DNA of 64,000 nucleotides, taken from the NCBI RefSeq assembly GCF_032452875.1, contig NC_083881.1, positions 63,185,689-63,249,688 on the forward strand, written 5' to 3'. Positions 21,378 to 31,569 of the stretch are shown piece by piece. Origin of the DNA: Bos javanicus (lineage: Eukaryota > Chordata > Mammalia > Artiodactyla > Bovidae). Position 1 is the first letter of the stretch. Each line of letters begins with the position of its first letter. The notes beneath the pieces were generated by a model. The model did no database searches. It was given only the letters and a program-made list of their open reading frames with translations, and had not been told where the DNA came from. Both the position numbers and the translations under genes were made by a program.

Positions 21378-21512
21378 TGGCTGCCTTTTTTCTTTTTTCT
21401 TTTCGGCCAAACCATATGGCATGGGAGATCTTAGTTCTCAGACCAGGGATGGAACCCGTGCTCCCTGCAGTGGAGGTGCACAGCCCTAACCACTGGACCA
21501 CCAGGGAAGTCT
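21378..21512 (-). mobile_element. CHR-type SINE, short
   Basis: TTTTCTTTTCGGCCAAACC, GATCTTAGTTCTCAGACCAGGGATGGAACCC, CCACTGGACCACCAGGGAAGTC. Head plus a deleted body. Confidence 0.85.
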
Positions 21513-21564
21513 CCCTCCTACTTCATGTCTTTGGGTCTCCCTGGCTTCCCACACCTCAAAAACA

Positions 21565-21675
21565 AGATATTTGAATATGTTTATATGTGCAACCGGTTCA
21601 CTTTGCTGTACATCTGAAACTAACACAACATTATATAAATCAGCTATACTCCAATAAAAAATTAAAAAAAAAAAT
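21565..21675 (+). mobile_element. L1 3' end (artiodactyl type)
   Basis: GTTCACTTTGCTGTACATCTGAAACTAACACAACATT...CAGCTATACTCCAATAAAAAATTAAAAAAAA is the terminal ~100 bp of an L1 with its tail. Confidence 0.85.
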
Positions 21676-21816
21676 GAGATGCTGACTTGATCAGTGATTT
21701 TCAACATAGACAAAAGGGTATCAGAATCATGGGCTGTAGGGAATTCAGGATTCTTTCCAACTGTGTGGTCCAGACTATTCTTGATCACCTTTATTAAAAG
21801 GTATCTGTCCTATGTC

Positions 21817-22093
21817 GGGAGAAAGCAATGGCACCCCACTCCAGTACTCTTGCCTGGAAAATCCCATGGACGGAGGAGCCTGGTGGGCTGCAGTCCATGG
21901 GGTCGAGAAGAGTTGGACACAACTGAGCGACTTCCCTTTCACTTTTCACTTTCATGCGTTGGAGAAGGAAATGGCAACCCAGTCCAGTGTTCTTGCCTGG
22001 AGAATCCCAGGGGCGGGGGAGCCTGGTGGGCTGCCGTCTATGGGGTCGCACAGAGTCGGACACGACTGAAGCGACTTAGCAGCAGCAGCAGCA
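21817..22093 (+). mobile_element. Bov-A2 SINE with exact TSD
   Basis: Two Bov-A monomers joined by CACTTTTCACTTTCATGCGTTGG and ending in (CAG)n. Perfect 10-bp duplication GTCCTATGTC at 21807-21816 and 22094-22103. Few differences from consensus suggest a young copy. Confidence 0.96.
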
Positions 22094-22103
22094 GTCCTAT
22101 GTC

Positions 22104-22934
22104 ACCTCTGCCTTCTAGACGACAGAAAACAAATTTGACAGGCCCCCCTCCCCCACCCCTGAGGTCCCAGGTGTGACCTCCTGGTCCCATCCGGGCTCGA
22201 ATCACTGCTGCAGAGGATATCTTGCTGACAGAAGTGCAGCTCATCCCTGTAGAGTGTTGGGCGGAAAGAAGACTGTCAACGACCTAGGTAACCTCCCGGA
22301 TCCGTGGCAATGCTTACGTTCTGTGAGACTATGATTTCTACACAATGCTGGTGTGAACAGCTCAGCCTCCTCCCTGTGATTCATGCTGCCAAGCAAAGGA
22401 AAAGATAATTAGCCTTAAAAATGGGGGAAGGTGGGGGACTGGGGGTGGAGGAGATATGTTGGGTGGTTCTGTCATGAGTCACAGAAATGTTTTGCATAAT
22501 AGAGTCATTGGGAGATGCTCTGGGTTGCTTGGGGGAGGAGGGGGTGGTCACTTTCCCAGCCCCTCTAGAGGGGCTGCAGACTCACGAGATGTCCCAAAGC
22601 TCCTCTCGTCCCCGGAGCTCTGTGCACGTGTGTTCCCTGCAGAGGAGTCTGTCTGTGTGCCTGACTCCCTTCACAGCTCTGCTGAGACCTTCTTCCCTCG
22701 TCTCCAGGGCAGTGGGGAAAGTCAAAAGAAGTGTTAATATTTATCAAGCATCCACTGAGCCTAGAATGGGGGCTGGATGAGGAATACGGAAAGAGGTGGG
22801 GAAAGCCAAGTAACCTTCAGGCCCCGGTCTCCAGAAGCTCTGTGTCCAGCCTCCTCCCCGCCCCCATATCACTCTTCAGGGGAGAAAGAGAGAGTGTGGA
22901 GATGAACAGAAAGGAAAGCCCTGTGTTTAATTAT
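22104..22934. other. unassigned sequence
   Basis: 830 bp with no recognised repeat. G-rich around 22425-22460 and 22530-22550. Overlapping 93- and 97-codon plus-strand frames match nothing known. Confidence 0.4.
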
Positions 22935-23051
22935 TCTTTTTTTTAGCCACGCCTAGCGGCATGCAGTATCTTTGTTCCCTGATCAGAAATCAAACCCACA
23001 CCCTGCAGGGGAAACACTGCGTCTTAACCCCTGGGCCACTAAGGAAGTCCC
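22935..23051 (-). mobile_element. CHR-type SINE, short
   Basis: TTTTTTTTAGCCACGCCTAGCGGCATGCAGTATC...ATCAAACCC...CTGGGCCACTAAGGAAGTCCCC. Diverged head with a short body. Confidence 0.75.
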
Positions 23052-24294
23052 CCACTTACCCCCGCGCCCCCACCCCTGCCCCAAGCTCAGTTCTCATTTG
23101 TTCACTTGTAAAGATTTCTCAGGTGCAGGGATGATGAGCACACCCAGAGGCCGAGAGGAGTGAGTGAGAGGGCTGCTGTCCCCTGCCCCACTCTAAGCTG
23201 TTTCTGCTTCACCCTGGTCTGACAGTCCATTCTGGTCCAGTGGCCCAGATGATGACCTAGGAGGGTTAGACAGCTCTGTTCAGACCAGATTTCTTCCAAC
23301 TCCCCTGGAAACTCAGGATCCAGGCTCCAATTCCCATAAAAAGATAAACACACCAGTTTCACGCTTCTTCCTAAATTATATTTCTACAAAATTCCTAACT
23401 CAACGGGGATTTTGTATTACCATAGCAACCCCTGCATGTGAACAGCAGACTCCAGAGAGAAGGGGATGAAAATGCAGAAGTCCATGCTTCAGAGCAGTGC
23501 GTGGAGAGAGGGGCTTGGTTGGCCAGGCTGGCTGGCCACAGGGCTGGCCCTGCCAGGAGGGTCTGATCCGGGTCCCCAGGGTGTGGTGGTCTGTGGCTTT
23601 TTTTGCAGCTGTATTTGCCTGTAAGTTACACGGCCTGGAGGTCCAAGAACACTGACATTGCCCTGGTTTTCACTTGACTGACACAAGCACTTTCTACCCC
23701 TTTCTTTCTTTCTTTTGTTCTTCTGTTTGTTTCCAGATGATGTCATTCGGTGGCATCGTTTGAAAGAGACAGGAAGCGAACAAAGCAGAATACGATACAG
23801 GGATGAAATCAAAGAGTCAGATACGAATAGCTGCAGCGTTCCTGAGGCTAAGAGCATCCTGTTCCCTTCACTGGTGCAAACAGTCCTTTGGTCACTGTCC
23901 CTTCCAGGTCACAAGGCCATGGCTACAAAAAGCCTCCATTCAAGAGGCTTCAGAAACAATAAGAGCAATAAACAAACAGGCAGCATCCCTGGTGGCCAAA
24001 TCAGGCCCGCTCTTCCCCACGAAATGGTCTGTGTCCCCAGGAAAGGAAATGGCCTACAGGTAGTGTTAAGGAAAACGGATGGTCAATAGCAGAACTGACG
24101 TCACGCAGGTAAAGCGCTGTCTACAGGGCCTGGATCTTGGGTTTGCTACTTTAAAATGCAGCGGAAGTTTTGTTCCCAAGGGTAGCTGCATAAAAGGGCA
24201 GCGTGATTGCTTTCTCTGGGTCCTGGTCTATAAAATAGGTTGATTCCTACGACTGGACTCAACACTGAACTTCCAGAGAATGGTCCCTGGATTA
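23052..24294. other. unassigned sequence
   Basis: 1.2 kb without recognised repeats. A polypyrimidine tract ending TTTCCAG (23696-23736) precedes a 124-codon open frame (23715-24089, +), but no downstream donor, partner exon or domain is evident. I treat it as non-coding. Confidence 0.4.
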
Positions 24295-24497
24295 TGTGTG
24301 TTAGTCACTCAATCATGTCTGACTCTTTGTGACCCTGTAGACTGTAGCCCGCCAGGCTCCTCTGTCCATAGAATTCTCTAGGCAAGAATACTGGAGTGGG
24401 TAGCCATTCCCTTCTCCAGGGGATCTTCATGACCCAGGGATCGAACATGGGTCTCCTGCATTGCAGGAAGATTCTTTACTGTCTGAGCCACTGAAGT
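24295..24497 (-). mobile_element. Bov-tA SINE
   Basis: Antisense Bov-tA, TGTGTTAGTCACTCAATCATG to CTGTCTGAGCCACTGAAG. A short TG/CA run follows at 24507-24540. Confidence 0.9.
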
Positions 24498-25019
24498 AAT
24501 TATATTTGTGTGTATGTGTGTGTCTCACTCACATACACATAAAATTTTCCGAACACCCAAATCTCTAAGTGATATAGATGGTGACATCTGCACATGTTTT
24601 AGACTCCTGCACACATTCTTCTGACATCAGGGCAGGTCAACACAGAGACTTAAGTCCTGGCAATAACAAAGCACGGAGCATGACGGATGCACCGTGACTC
24701 ACTGCCTGATCTTCACTCCTCCTGGTCCTTCTCCCTGGAGCCCCCTTCTGTACTCTCTTCTTTTGATGACTCTTATGCATCCAGCAGTGTATCTCTGAGC
24801 CTCCTCTAACACTAAGTTTCTCTGACACCCCCAGGCTTGGTTAGGAGCTTCCCCTAAAAGAAGGTTTCTTAGGCAATGTGACATTTCCTGCTTGCAATCT
24901 GACTAAGCTGCCACTGGGGCGTGGAAGTAGGTTTGCTAGAATTTGGCAGACAGTGCAGAGCAGGAAAACAAAGCAGCAAAAGCAGTATAACAAATATTGT
25001 CCCTTATCAAACAACTGTT
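24498..25019. other. unassigned sequence
   Basis: Nothing recognised beyond the short TG/CA run. Confidence 0.35.
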
Positions 25020-25151
25020 GTGGGCCGGGGCAGTACAGAGGGCTAAGGGATTTAATGTCTCATGTAAATTCCCTCCAAGGCAGGTATTCCTGTGCCCAGC
25101 TTACAGATAAGAAAACTGAGGCTGAAAGAGGGTAAAAAAAAAATTCCCTAA

Positions 25152-25877
25152 ATGGGGATGAATGTAAAGCACAATGACTCTAGTTAATATAGTGTGTGTG
25201 TTCTTAATCACTCAGTCGTGTCCGACTCTTTGCAACTCCATGGACTGTAGCCCACCAGGCCTCTCTGTTCGTGGGATTTTTACCAGCAGGAATACTGGAG
25301 TGGGTTGCCATGCCCTCCTCCAGGAATCTTCTTGATCCAGGGATCAAACCAGAGTCTTTTCCTCCTCCTGCACTGGCAGGTGTGGTTTTTACCACTGTGC
25401 CACCTGGGAAGTCCCATGGTTAATATTACTATATTGGATATTTGACAGCTGGTAAAAAAGTGTGTTTAATATATGTGGCAAAGACTTATCATGATAAATC
25501 TTGTTAACATCCATCATATACAAAGTAACAGATTTTTTTTTAATCTTGATGAGAACTTTTAAAACTTTGTTTAGCAATTGTCAACATAAATATATATTTA
25601 TACTGTATATGTGATAAGTGCTAAAAAAAGTCATAAAAGTTCTTGTCAAAAAAAATATCTGTTTCTCTGTATGTGATGGATGTTAACAGGCCTTACTGTG
25701 ATGATCTACTGTGATGATCACTTTGCAACACATTTAAACACCCAGTCCCTGCGTTGAAACTAATATAATGTTATATGTCAATTACATGTCCATAAAAAAA
25801 GATCAGTACTCACTTTACATTTATATCATAGCAGTATAACAGTGAATGAAATAAAGTTGTAACATTAAAAAAAATAC
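25152..25877 (+). mobile_element. L1MA-type 3' end nested in MIR
   Basis: AAAGCACAATGACTCTAGTTAATA, GATGGATGTTAACAGGCC, GAAACTAATATAATGTTATATGTCAATTACATG and an A-rich end match the L1M 3' UTR. Flanked by TTCCCTAA (25144-25151, 25878-25885). Itself interrupted by Bov-tA at 25191-25418. Confidence 0.82.
25191..25418 (-). mobile_element. Bov-tA SINE nested in L1
   Basis: Antisense Bov-tA, TCACTCAGTCGTGTCCGAC to GCCACCTGGGAAGTCCC. Target duplication GTTAATAT at 25183-25190 and 25419-25426. Confidence 0.93.
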
Positions 25878-25975
25878 TTCCCTAAGTCAAACAATTATCA
25901 GGTAGGAAAGCTGGTATTTAAACACAGAAGCTGGCCAACATCTTTGGTCTTAACCGCTGTGCTAAGTTGCTTCCT

Positions 25976-26303
25976 ATGGTGCTCTCTTAGTCCAGGAGTG
26001 TAGACAAAGATTCTAAAACAAAGTGATGTGGCCGTTTTGTGCTAGTAGCTTCCTGCCTCCTTTGTGAGCTTTGGTCAAAATCCCCGCCACAACCAATCAC
26101 AAGCTAGATTCTAAGGAAGCAATGCCAGGCATCGGTGGCCGGTGCAGAGGCCTGGGCAGTCAGCCCTGGGAAGGCCTGCACTTTGCTTAGAGGTCACTCA
26201 GCATTTTTGCTTCACGCTCCACTGATTTCTAGCCAGAATGTATACAAGTCCTGAAAGCTGGAAGCTCTGCCTTGGGTTTAATCCACACACAGTCTCTTCT
26301 TTT
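25976..26303. other. unassigned sequence
   Basis: No element recognised. Confidence 0.35.
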
Positions 26304-26311
26304 TGATTCTT

Positions 26312-26491
26312 TTGTTGTTGTTGTTTAAAATATTTACTTGGCTGCACCAGGTCTTAGTTGCAGAAGATGGGATCTTGGTGCTTTGTGGCATTCAGGATCT
26401 AGTTCCCTAACCAGGGATCGAACCACTTGGGTCCCCTACATTGGGAGCTTGTAGTTATAGCCACTGGACCACCAGGGAAGTCCCTTTGTTC
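26312..26491 (-). mobile_element. CHR-type SINE
   Basis: TTGGCTGCACCAGGTCTTAG...CAGGGATCGAACC...CACTGGACCACCAGGGAAGTCCC. TGATTCTT duplicated at 26304-26311 and 26492-26499. Confidence 0.88.
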
Positions 26492-26499
26492 TGATTCTT

Positions 26500-26809
26500 G
26501 AGGTTTAAGACTATTCTTCTCTTATTCAAAGTTGTGCTTCTAATGAAAATGCCTGAAGGCTAAGTGGAAAATGTCAGACCCCATCAGTCATGAAAGGAGA
26601 GACCAAAGCGGGCTGTCTGATGCCCCAGACGTGAATGGCTCCGTAAGTAGCTCAGTCTCCTGTTCAGTGCAAGGAGTTTTGTCGCTCTGAGAGGTAGGTG
26701 TCTTGCTCTTCACCCCACCCTCTCTGCGTTGCCCCTGGGGAGGTGGCGGCCAGAGGCAACACGAACAGGCTTGCCTCCTCTGCTCGCTACCCGGGGGGCC
26801 TGAGTGAGT
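26500..26809. other. unassigned sequence
   Basis: No element recognised. A 113-codon minus-strand frame (26588-26929) runs into MIR and looks fortuitous. Confidence 0.35.
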
Positions 26810-26960
26810 CCATTTTGAGTTTTCGGTTCTTTGTCCGTAAAATGAAGGCACCAATGCCCCCTCATACAGATGTTGGGGGGGTGCGGAATTCAGTAAAATC
26901 ACGTCTGTATACACAGCATTTGACAGCAATACCTAGAACACAGTGAATACCCTGGTTCAG
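26810..26960 (+). mobile_element. MIR SINE remnant
   Basis: TTCTTTGTCCGTAAAATGAAGGCACCAATGCC...GCATTTGACAGCAATACCTAGAACACAGTGAATACCC matches the 3' half of MIR. Confidence 0.6.
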
Positions 26961-27289
26961 TAAGTAAATCTGGTGGTAGACTTCGGATCAGCCGACAAGG
27001 GAGGTTCAGTTCTATTGGAAATCCTTTGATTCACTTCAAACACCCTTCTGACAATAAAATTCCTATCTTAAACTATGACTCACCTGTTTGTAGAGGCAGG
27101 AAGTACATAGAGATGAAGTCCCAGGAGAGTGTGGAGATCAGGGGGAAGGTGCCGGTGGGAATCGACAGTGAGAGAGGAGTCAGAATTCTAGGTGGCCCCC
27201 CAAACTTCCACTTCTGGTATGTGTGCCGATCTCATCCCCTCAAAGAGGGAAGCATGCTGCCGTGTGCAGGACTGCCTATGGGGCCAGGC
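26961..27289. other. unassigned sequence
   Basis: No element recognised. Confidence 0.35.
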
Positions 27290-27690
27290 GTCTAGGGCCT
27301 GACGGAGGCCCCCAGGAGCTGAGAGACACTCCAGACAGCCGAGGGAGAGAAGGCAGAAACCTCAGTCCTACACCCCCAAGAACTCAATTCTGCCAACAAA
27401 TTGTATGAGCATGGGAGAGGACGCCCAGCTCCAGTGAGACCATGGCCCCAGCCAATGTGTTGATTTCAGCCTGGTGAGCCCCTGAGCAGAGACCTCGGCT
27501 ACACAGCGCCCTGACCCACAGAAGCTCCATCCAAGATGATAAATGGGTGTGGTTTTAAACTGCGATGTCCGTGATATTTTCTTCGCCAAAGAGTTTGTTC
27601 GGGTTTTTCTGTACCATTTTATGGAGAAACCCGCGCATACTTTTTTTGGTCAACCCAATTGTTTGTTATGCAGCCTAGAAGCTACTTCAG
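27290..27690 (+). mobile_element. MLT1-type LTR split by a mariner MITE
   Basis: CCCAGGAGCTGAGAG...CCTCAGTCCTAC...ACTCAATTCTGCCAACAA...AGACCTCGGC..TGACCCACAGAAG...ATAAATGGGTGTGGTTTTAA is a forward MaLR LTR. It continues after the MITE as TGTTTGTTATGCAGCCTAGAAGC. Confidence 0.72.
27577..27660. mobile_element. mariner-type MITE
   Basis: About 84 bp hairpin. The left arm CGCCAAAGAGTTTGTTCGGG and the right arm CCCGCGCATACTTTTTTTGG are imperfect inverted repeats. It ends GGTCAACCCAAT, as in bovine mariner TIRs. Inserted at TA (27575-27576) within the LTR. Confidence 0.85.
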
Positions 27691-28140
27691 TGAGAAAGAG
27701 CAGAAGTTAGAATTTCTTCTTGGCCCTTTCCTGCTTCTCCTACCTGTAGAGACGGCACTTAGAGAAGGCAAGGAGGAGGCCCAGAGGTTAAGAATCTTCC
27801 AGCTTCGTGCGCACCAGCCCTCCACACCTCTGGCTCCACCAGGGGCTAGAGCCTGGGCTGGCTCTTCACAGCTAAGTCCAGTCCACACAGTCACATCCCT
27901 CACTACACTGATGGGTCTGGGAGATCTGGAGGGCATATGCGTTGGGGGCGGGGCGGGGGGGAACAGTGTATGGAATTATTCAGAACAGAAAATTCTACCA
28001 CCTTCCAGTGTCTCCTATAGCCTCTCCAACAAAATAAGCAAACATTTGATGGGCCGCCCAAGGCTTTGCAAAGATATGGATGCGTCGTCACCTGTGAGGA
28101 GAGGCCAGTTGGGAGGGAGGTGATAATAAGAATCGGACTC
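27691..28140. other. unassigned sequence
   Basis: A 154-codon plus-strand frame (27659-28123) begins in LTR sequence and shows no domain. A G-rich run lies at 27942-27962. Nothing else recognised. Confidence 0.35.
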
Positions 28141-28155
28141 AAGAACTGAGTCATG

Positions 28156-28290
28156 AGGACTTCCCTGGTGATCCAGTGGTTAAGACTCCATGCTTCCCAC
28201 TGCAGCAGGCACGGGTGTGATTCCTGGTCGAGAAATCTAAGAACCTGTGTGCTGTGTGGTACCCCCCCAAATTAAGTTCAAAAAAAGAAA
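28156..28290 (+). mobile_element. CHR-type SINE with exact 15-bp TSD
   Basis: AGGACTTCCCTGGTGATCCAGTGG head and A-rich tail. AAGAACTGAGTCATG is identical at 28141-28155 and 28291-28305. Confidence 0.93.
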
Positions 28291-28305
28291 AAGAACTGAG
28301 TCATG

Positions 28306-28812
28306 GAGTTGACTGTGAAGATGTGAGGATGGCCAGGTGGTGATGGAGAGCGGGTAGGACCTGAGGCACGACTCAGTGACACGTTGTCTTTTAAGCAAGG
28401 ATGGTCTGGCTCTGGACCTTTCCAATCAGTCCCCTTCCCCTTCCCTGCACCCCACCCCCCACCTTTCATAGAAAGGAAGTTTTGTAGATTCATGTCAAGT
28501 CCCTCTCTCTCCTCCCCTTCCCCAGCTAGTAGATAAGAGATTAAAAGGTACCCCCTCCAAAGGTATTAGAACATCAGTACAGACCTATGGAAAGTCTTAA
28601 GGTCTCCAGGGTTCAAAGGAAGGAAATGACCATTGGTGGTCTGCAGGCCCCATGACACAGACGACACTGTCTGGGGACAGTCAGACAGTGGAGCCGCCTC
28701 CCAGGCCAGCCGTCATCTGTCTGCCTGCTTGATGTCCCCGGATTAGGACCATTAGAGTAGCATGCGATCCTCCAGTTCTACACCCTGATCGTAGAGTAAA
28801 GGAACCCAGCCT
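28306..28812. other. unassigned sequence
   Basis: No element recognised. Pyrimidine-rich around 28420-28530. Confidence 0.35.
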
Positions 28813-28952
28813 GGGACTTCCTTGGTGTCTGGTGGCTAAGATCCTGCCCTCCCAATGCAGGGGGCCCCAGTTTCATCCCTGGTCAGGGGATTAGATCCCA
28901 CATGCCACAACTAAGACCCAGCACTGCCAAATGATAAATAAACAAGCAAAAG
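28813..28952 (+). mobile_element. CHR-type SINE
   Basis: GGACTTCCTTGGTGTCTGGTGGCTAAG, CATCCCTGGTCAGGGGATTAG, AAATAAACAAGCAAAA tail. Confidence 0.86.
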
Positions 28953-29279
28953 GCACTCAGGCTGCAGAGTAGCCTGTAGGAGGCTCCTCAGCACAATAAA
29001 GTCAGGGCCTGGGCTGGAATCCAGCCCCTGGCCTCCTAGCAGGACCTTCTGCTTCACAGTCCCCAGTGAGGGTGGATGTGGCAGAAGGTGGGAAGGGTCA
29101 GTGGCCCAGAGGGGAGAGGAGAACAGCCCCCACCTCCTCCTGGGTGGACCGCAGGGGAGCCCGAGGGAGAGCCCCACACAAGGGGGAGTGCACAGAGCCA
29201 GAGGCCAGAGGGCACGGGCCTGCAGGACGGCGAGAAGCTCCTCTCGAGCCCCTGACCTTGAGCTCAGCTGATCAGGCGA
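28953..29279. other. unassigned GC-rich sequence
   Basis: GC-rich with no element recognised. An 88-codon minus and a 97-codon plus frame overlap. Confidence 0.35.
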
Positions 29280-29440
29280 GGCAGCCTCCTCCTGGGCCTC
29301 TCTGCCTCCAGCCTCTAATCCAGCTCCATATTGATGCCAGAGGGATTTCTCAAAAATAAAAAGTCCCTTATTATCCCTTCAGTGGTTCCCCCCACCCACA
29401 AGTCAGAGCAGCCCAGTGAAATCTGCAAGGGGACATTGAC
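29280..29440 (+). mobile_element. L2 LINE fragment
   Basis: CAGCCTCCTCCTGGGCCTCTCTGCCTCCAGCC...AATCCAGCTCC...TTATTATCCCTTCAGTGGTTCCCC is the L2 3' region in forward order. Confidence 0.68.
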
Positions 29441-29530
29441 TCTAGGACTCAGGAATCATAGGCACACTTCTCGAACATCTGACTCGCAGAGGCTGAAGGA
29501 CATTTCCTACCTTACATAGGAGTGGTCTGG

Positions 29531-29726
29531 GCTTCCCTGCTGGCTCAGATGATAAAGAATCCACCTGCAATGTGGGAGACCTAGGCTTGATCCCTAGGTT
29601 GGGAAGATCCCCTAGAGGAGGGCATGGCAACCCACTCCAGTATTCTTGCCTGGAGAATCCCCATGGCCAGAGGAGCCTGGTAGGCTACAGTCCCTGGGTC
29701 ACAAAGAGTCGGACACGACTGAGCCC
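29531..29726 (+). mobile_element. Bov-tA SINE with exact 13-bp TSD
   Basis: GCTTCCCTGCTGGCTCAGATG head to GGACACGACTGAGCCC. AGGAGTGGTCTGG is identical at 29518-29530 and 29727-29739. Confidence 0.95.
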
Positions 29727-29739
29727 AGGAGTGGTCTGG

Positions 29740-30460
29740 ATGGAGGCAACTGGAGCTGGACCAGCAGCTCGCCCTCGAGACTCCTTCTCCTCCCCGCTTC
29801 CCACTCCCCTCCCTGCAGGTGAGTTTATTGCTTCAAGGCTCCAAGCTGCTTGCTGCAGCTCCACATCACGACTGTATTCGAGGAACACAGGACAAGAATA
29901 CAGGAATACGAGTTCCCCATCAGTAGCCACGACTGTCTCCTTCATTAGGAGAATAAAGTGCATTTCTGTTGCAAACCCCAACCAGATACAAGCATACGTG
30001 TCATTGGCCAGAACTGTGTCACCTGATCACTCCCACCTGCAAAGGACATGGTTAAGATGGGGATCTAGCCTGTCCAGTCATGGTTAAGACGTGAGGGGAG
30101 GAGGATCCCAGTCATACTGGGACCACTAAGGCCATGGAAGGCCCCTTGCTCGCTGCCCAGCACAGTGGGGTTCACCCAGGGCTCCAGGAGCTGCCTGCCC
30201 TTCTGTGGGGTTTCAGCTTGGCCGCCCCTCCGCACCTCTCCAGCCTGGCTCACCCTTGCTCCTGCCTCACAGCTCAGCTCAGCGCCTACTCTGCACCCTC
30301 TCCAGCATCCTACACAACGTCTCCCGCAGCACACGAGGCCGTTGTTAGACTGTAGGCTCTTCTGGGGCAGGTATCGTATCCCAGTCTTATTTCTCAGCTT
30401 TCAGGACAAGTAGCTGCTCATACCCACTCTCTTTTTTCCCATATCCCATATCCGATCCAT
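29740..30460. other. unassigned sequence
   Basis: 29985-30060 (TCATTGGCCAGAACTGTGTCACCTG) weakly resembles the old LTR-like family seen at 13.2 kb. The rest is unrecognised. Confidence 0.35.
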
Positions 30461-30474
30461 AGCAAATCCCACCA

Positions 30475-30671
30475 AAACCATGGTTGCTAAGTAAAGATCA
30501 GTGACCTATCTTTAAGGTACCCTGCTCACAAATAGTGACATCCAGTGCTTCACCAAAGGAAAAAGGCCAGTGGGAGCGTCCATCCTCCCACAAGCAGTAA
30601 GGGGTGCATTGTTTTCCTGGAGAATTCAAAAGCAACAATAAGGCTGACTTAAAGTCAAAAAAAAAAAAAAA
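30475..30671 (+). pseudogene. retroposed RNA fragment with poly(A)
   Basis: A 180-bp unique body ends in CTTAAAGTC followed by A16. It is flanked by an exact 14-bp duplication AGCAAATCCCACCA (30461-30474, 30672-30685). AATAAG lies about 20 bp before the tail, as a variant polyadenylation signal would. It has no SINE or LINE motif, so it is probably the 3' end of a host mRNA or ncRNA copied by L1. I do not recognise the parent gene. Confidence 0.82.
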
Positions 30672-30685
30672 AGCAAATCCCACCA

Positions 30686-31347
30686 GGTCTCTCCTCAAAA
30701 TCTACCCAGACTTGGGATGCCTGCATCCCATCAGCTCTCCCTTGTGTCACTGCTCTGGTCCTGCTTATACCCTTCCCTCCCACCCCAATCAGTCAATTGT
30801 CACCACAGCAAATCTGTCCCTCCTCAGCCCTGAACCCCTAGATGGCCCCCATTCCACTTGGTGGTGAAGTCGAAGTTCTTTCTGTATCTTATAAGACCTA
30901 TGTTACCTACCTCCACCCCTTATTTCTCTGATCTCATCTCCTATGACTGCCCTCCTCACAATCAAAGCCCCTGCCATGTTAATGACTCCTGAGTGATCTC
31001 ACCAAGCATATTCTGCCTCAGAGCCTTTGCATGGCTTTCTGTCTAGACAGCTCTGCCCCAGGTGTCTACATGGCATGCTCCCTCACCCCCCACAGGTCTT
31101 TATTTAAGTCATCATTGCAGTGTGGGCTTCTGGATGCCCCACCAAACACAGCCCGTACGTCTCCCAGTATTTCTATTAAGGCGTTTCTCTAACATAATCT
31201 AAATTTAAGTGTATAATTTGGTCCTCTGTCTCCATCACCTTGCCTGTAGATTATAAACTCCACAAAGGCTGTTTGGTTTTCTGCTGTGGAACTGGCACCT
31301 AGATCACCTAAGAGTCATTTAACAAATATGGATACGTGATTGATTAA
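30686..31347 (+). mobile_element. L2 LINE 3' region
   Basis: Long forward L2: CTCAGCCCTGAACCCCTAGATGGCCCCC, TCCACCCCTTATTTCTCTGATC, CCTCAGAGCCTTTGCATGGCTTTCTGTC, GCCTGTAGATTATAAACTCCAC and a degraded AATAAATA-type end. The retroposed RNA lies just inside its 5' edge. Confidence 0.78.
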
Positions 31348-31350
31348 TCC
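31247..31350 (+). repeat. L2-end duplication, copy 1
   Basis: CTGTAGATTATAAACTCCAC to GTGATTGATTAA. About 90% identical to 31570-31673. Confidence 0.88.
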
Positions 31351-31552
31351 CCTGGTGGCTCAGATGGTAAAGAATCTGCCTGCAATGCGGGAGACCTGGG
31401 TTTGACCCCTGGGTTGGGAAGAACCCCTGGAGGAGGGCACGGCAACCTGCTCCAGTATTCTTGCTGGAGAATCCCCATGGACAGAGGAGCCTGGTAGGCT
31501 ACAGTCTATGGGGTTGCAAAGAGTCTGACATGACAGCAACTAAGCACAGCAC
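31348..31552 (+). mobile_element. Bov-tA SINE between L2 duplicates
   Basis: TCCCCTGGTGGCTCAGATGG to GACATGACAGCAACTAAGCAC. It sits exactly between the two L2-end copies. I see no clear target duplication. Confidence 0.93.
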
Positions 31553-31569
31553 ACTTCCCACTTTCTCTG

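Larger units (their letters stand above)
25020..25975 (-). mobile_element. MIR SINE split by L1
   Basis: Antisense MIR: CCAAGGCAGGTATTCC...AGATAAGAAAACTGAGGCTGAAAGAGG (to 25151), then AAGTCAAACAATTATCAGGTAGGAAAGCTGGTATTTAAAC (from 25878). The two halves join across TTCCCTAA. Confidence 0.85.

Noticed and set aside
23696..24089. polypyrimidine tract plus CAG acceptor before a 124-codon frame, looking like an exon
   Set aside because: No donor site, partner exon or recognisable domain. A second frame (23803-24063) overlaps. Insufficient to call an exon.
27659..28123. 154-codon plus-strand frame
   Set aside because: Starts in MLT1 LTR sequence right after a mariner MITE. Composition is non-specific.
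29572..30087. 171-codon plus-strand frame
   Set aside because: It begins inside a Bov-tA SINE and runs into unassigned DNA. No domain or independent start context.
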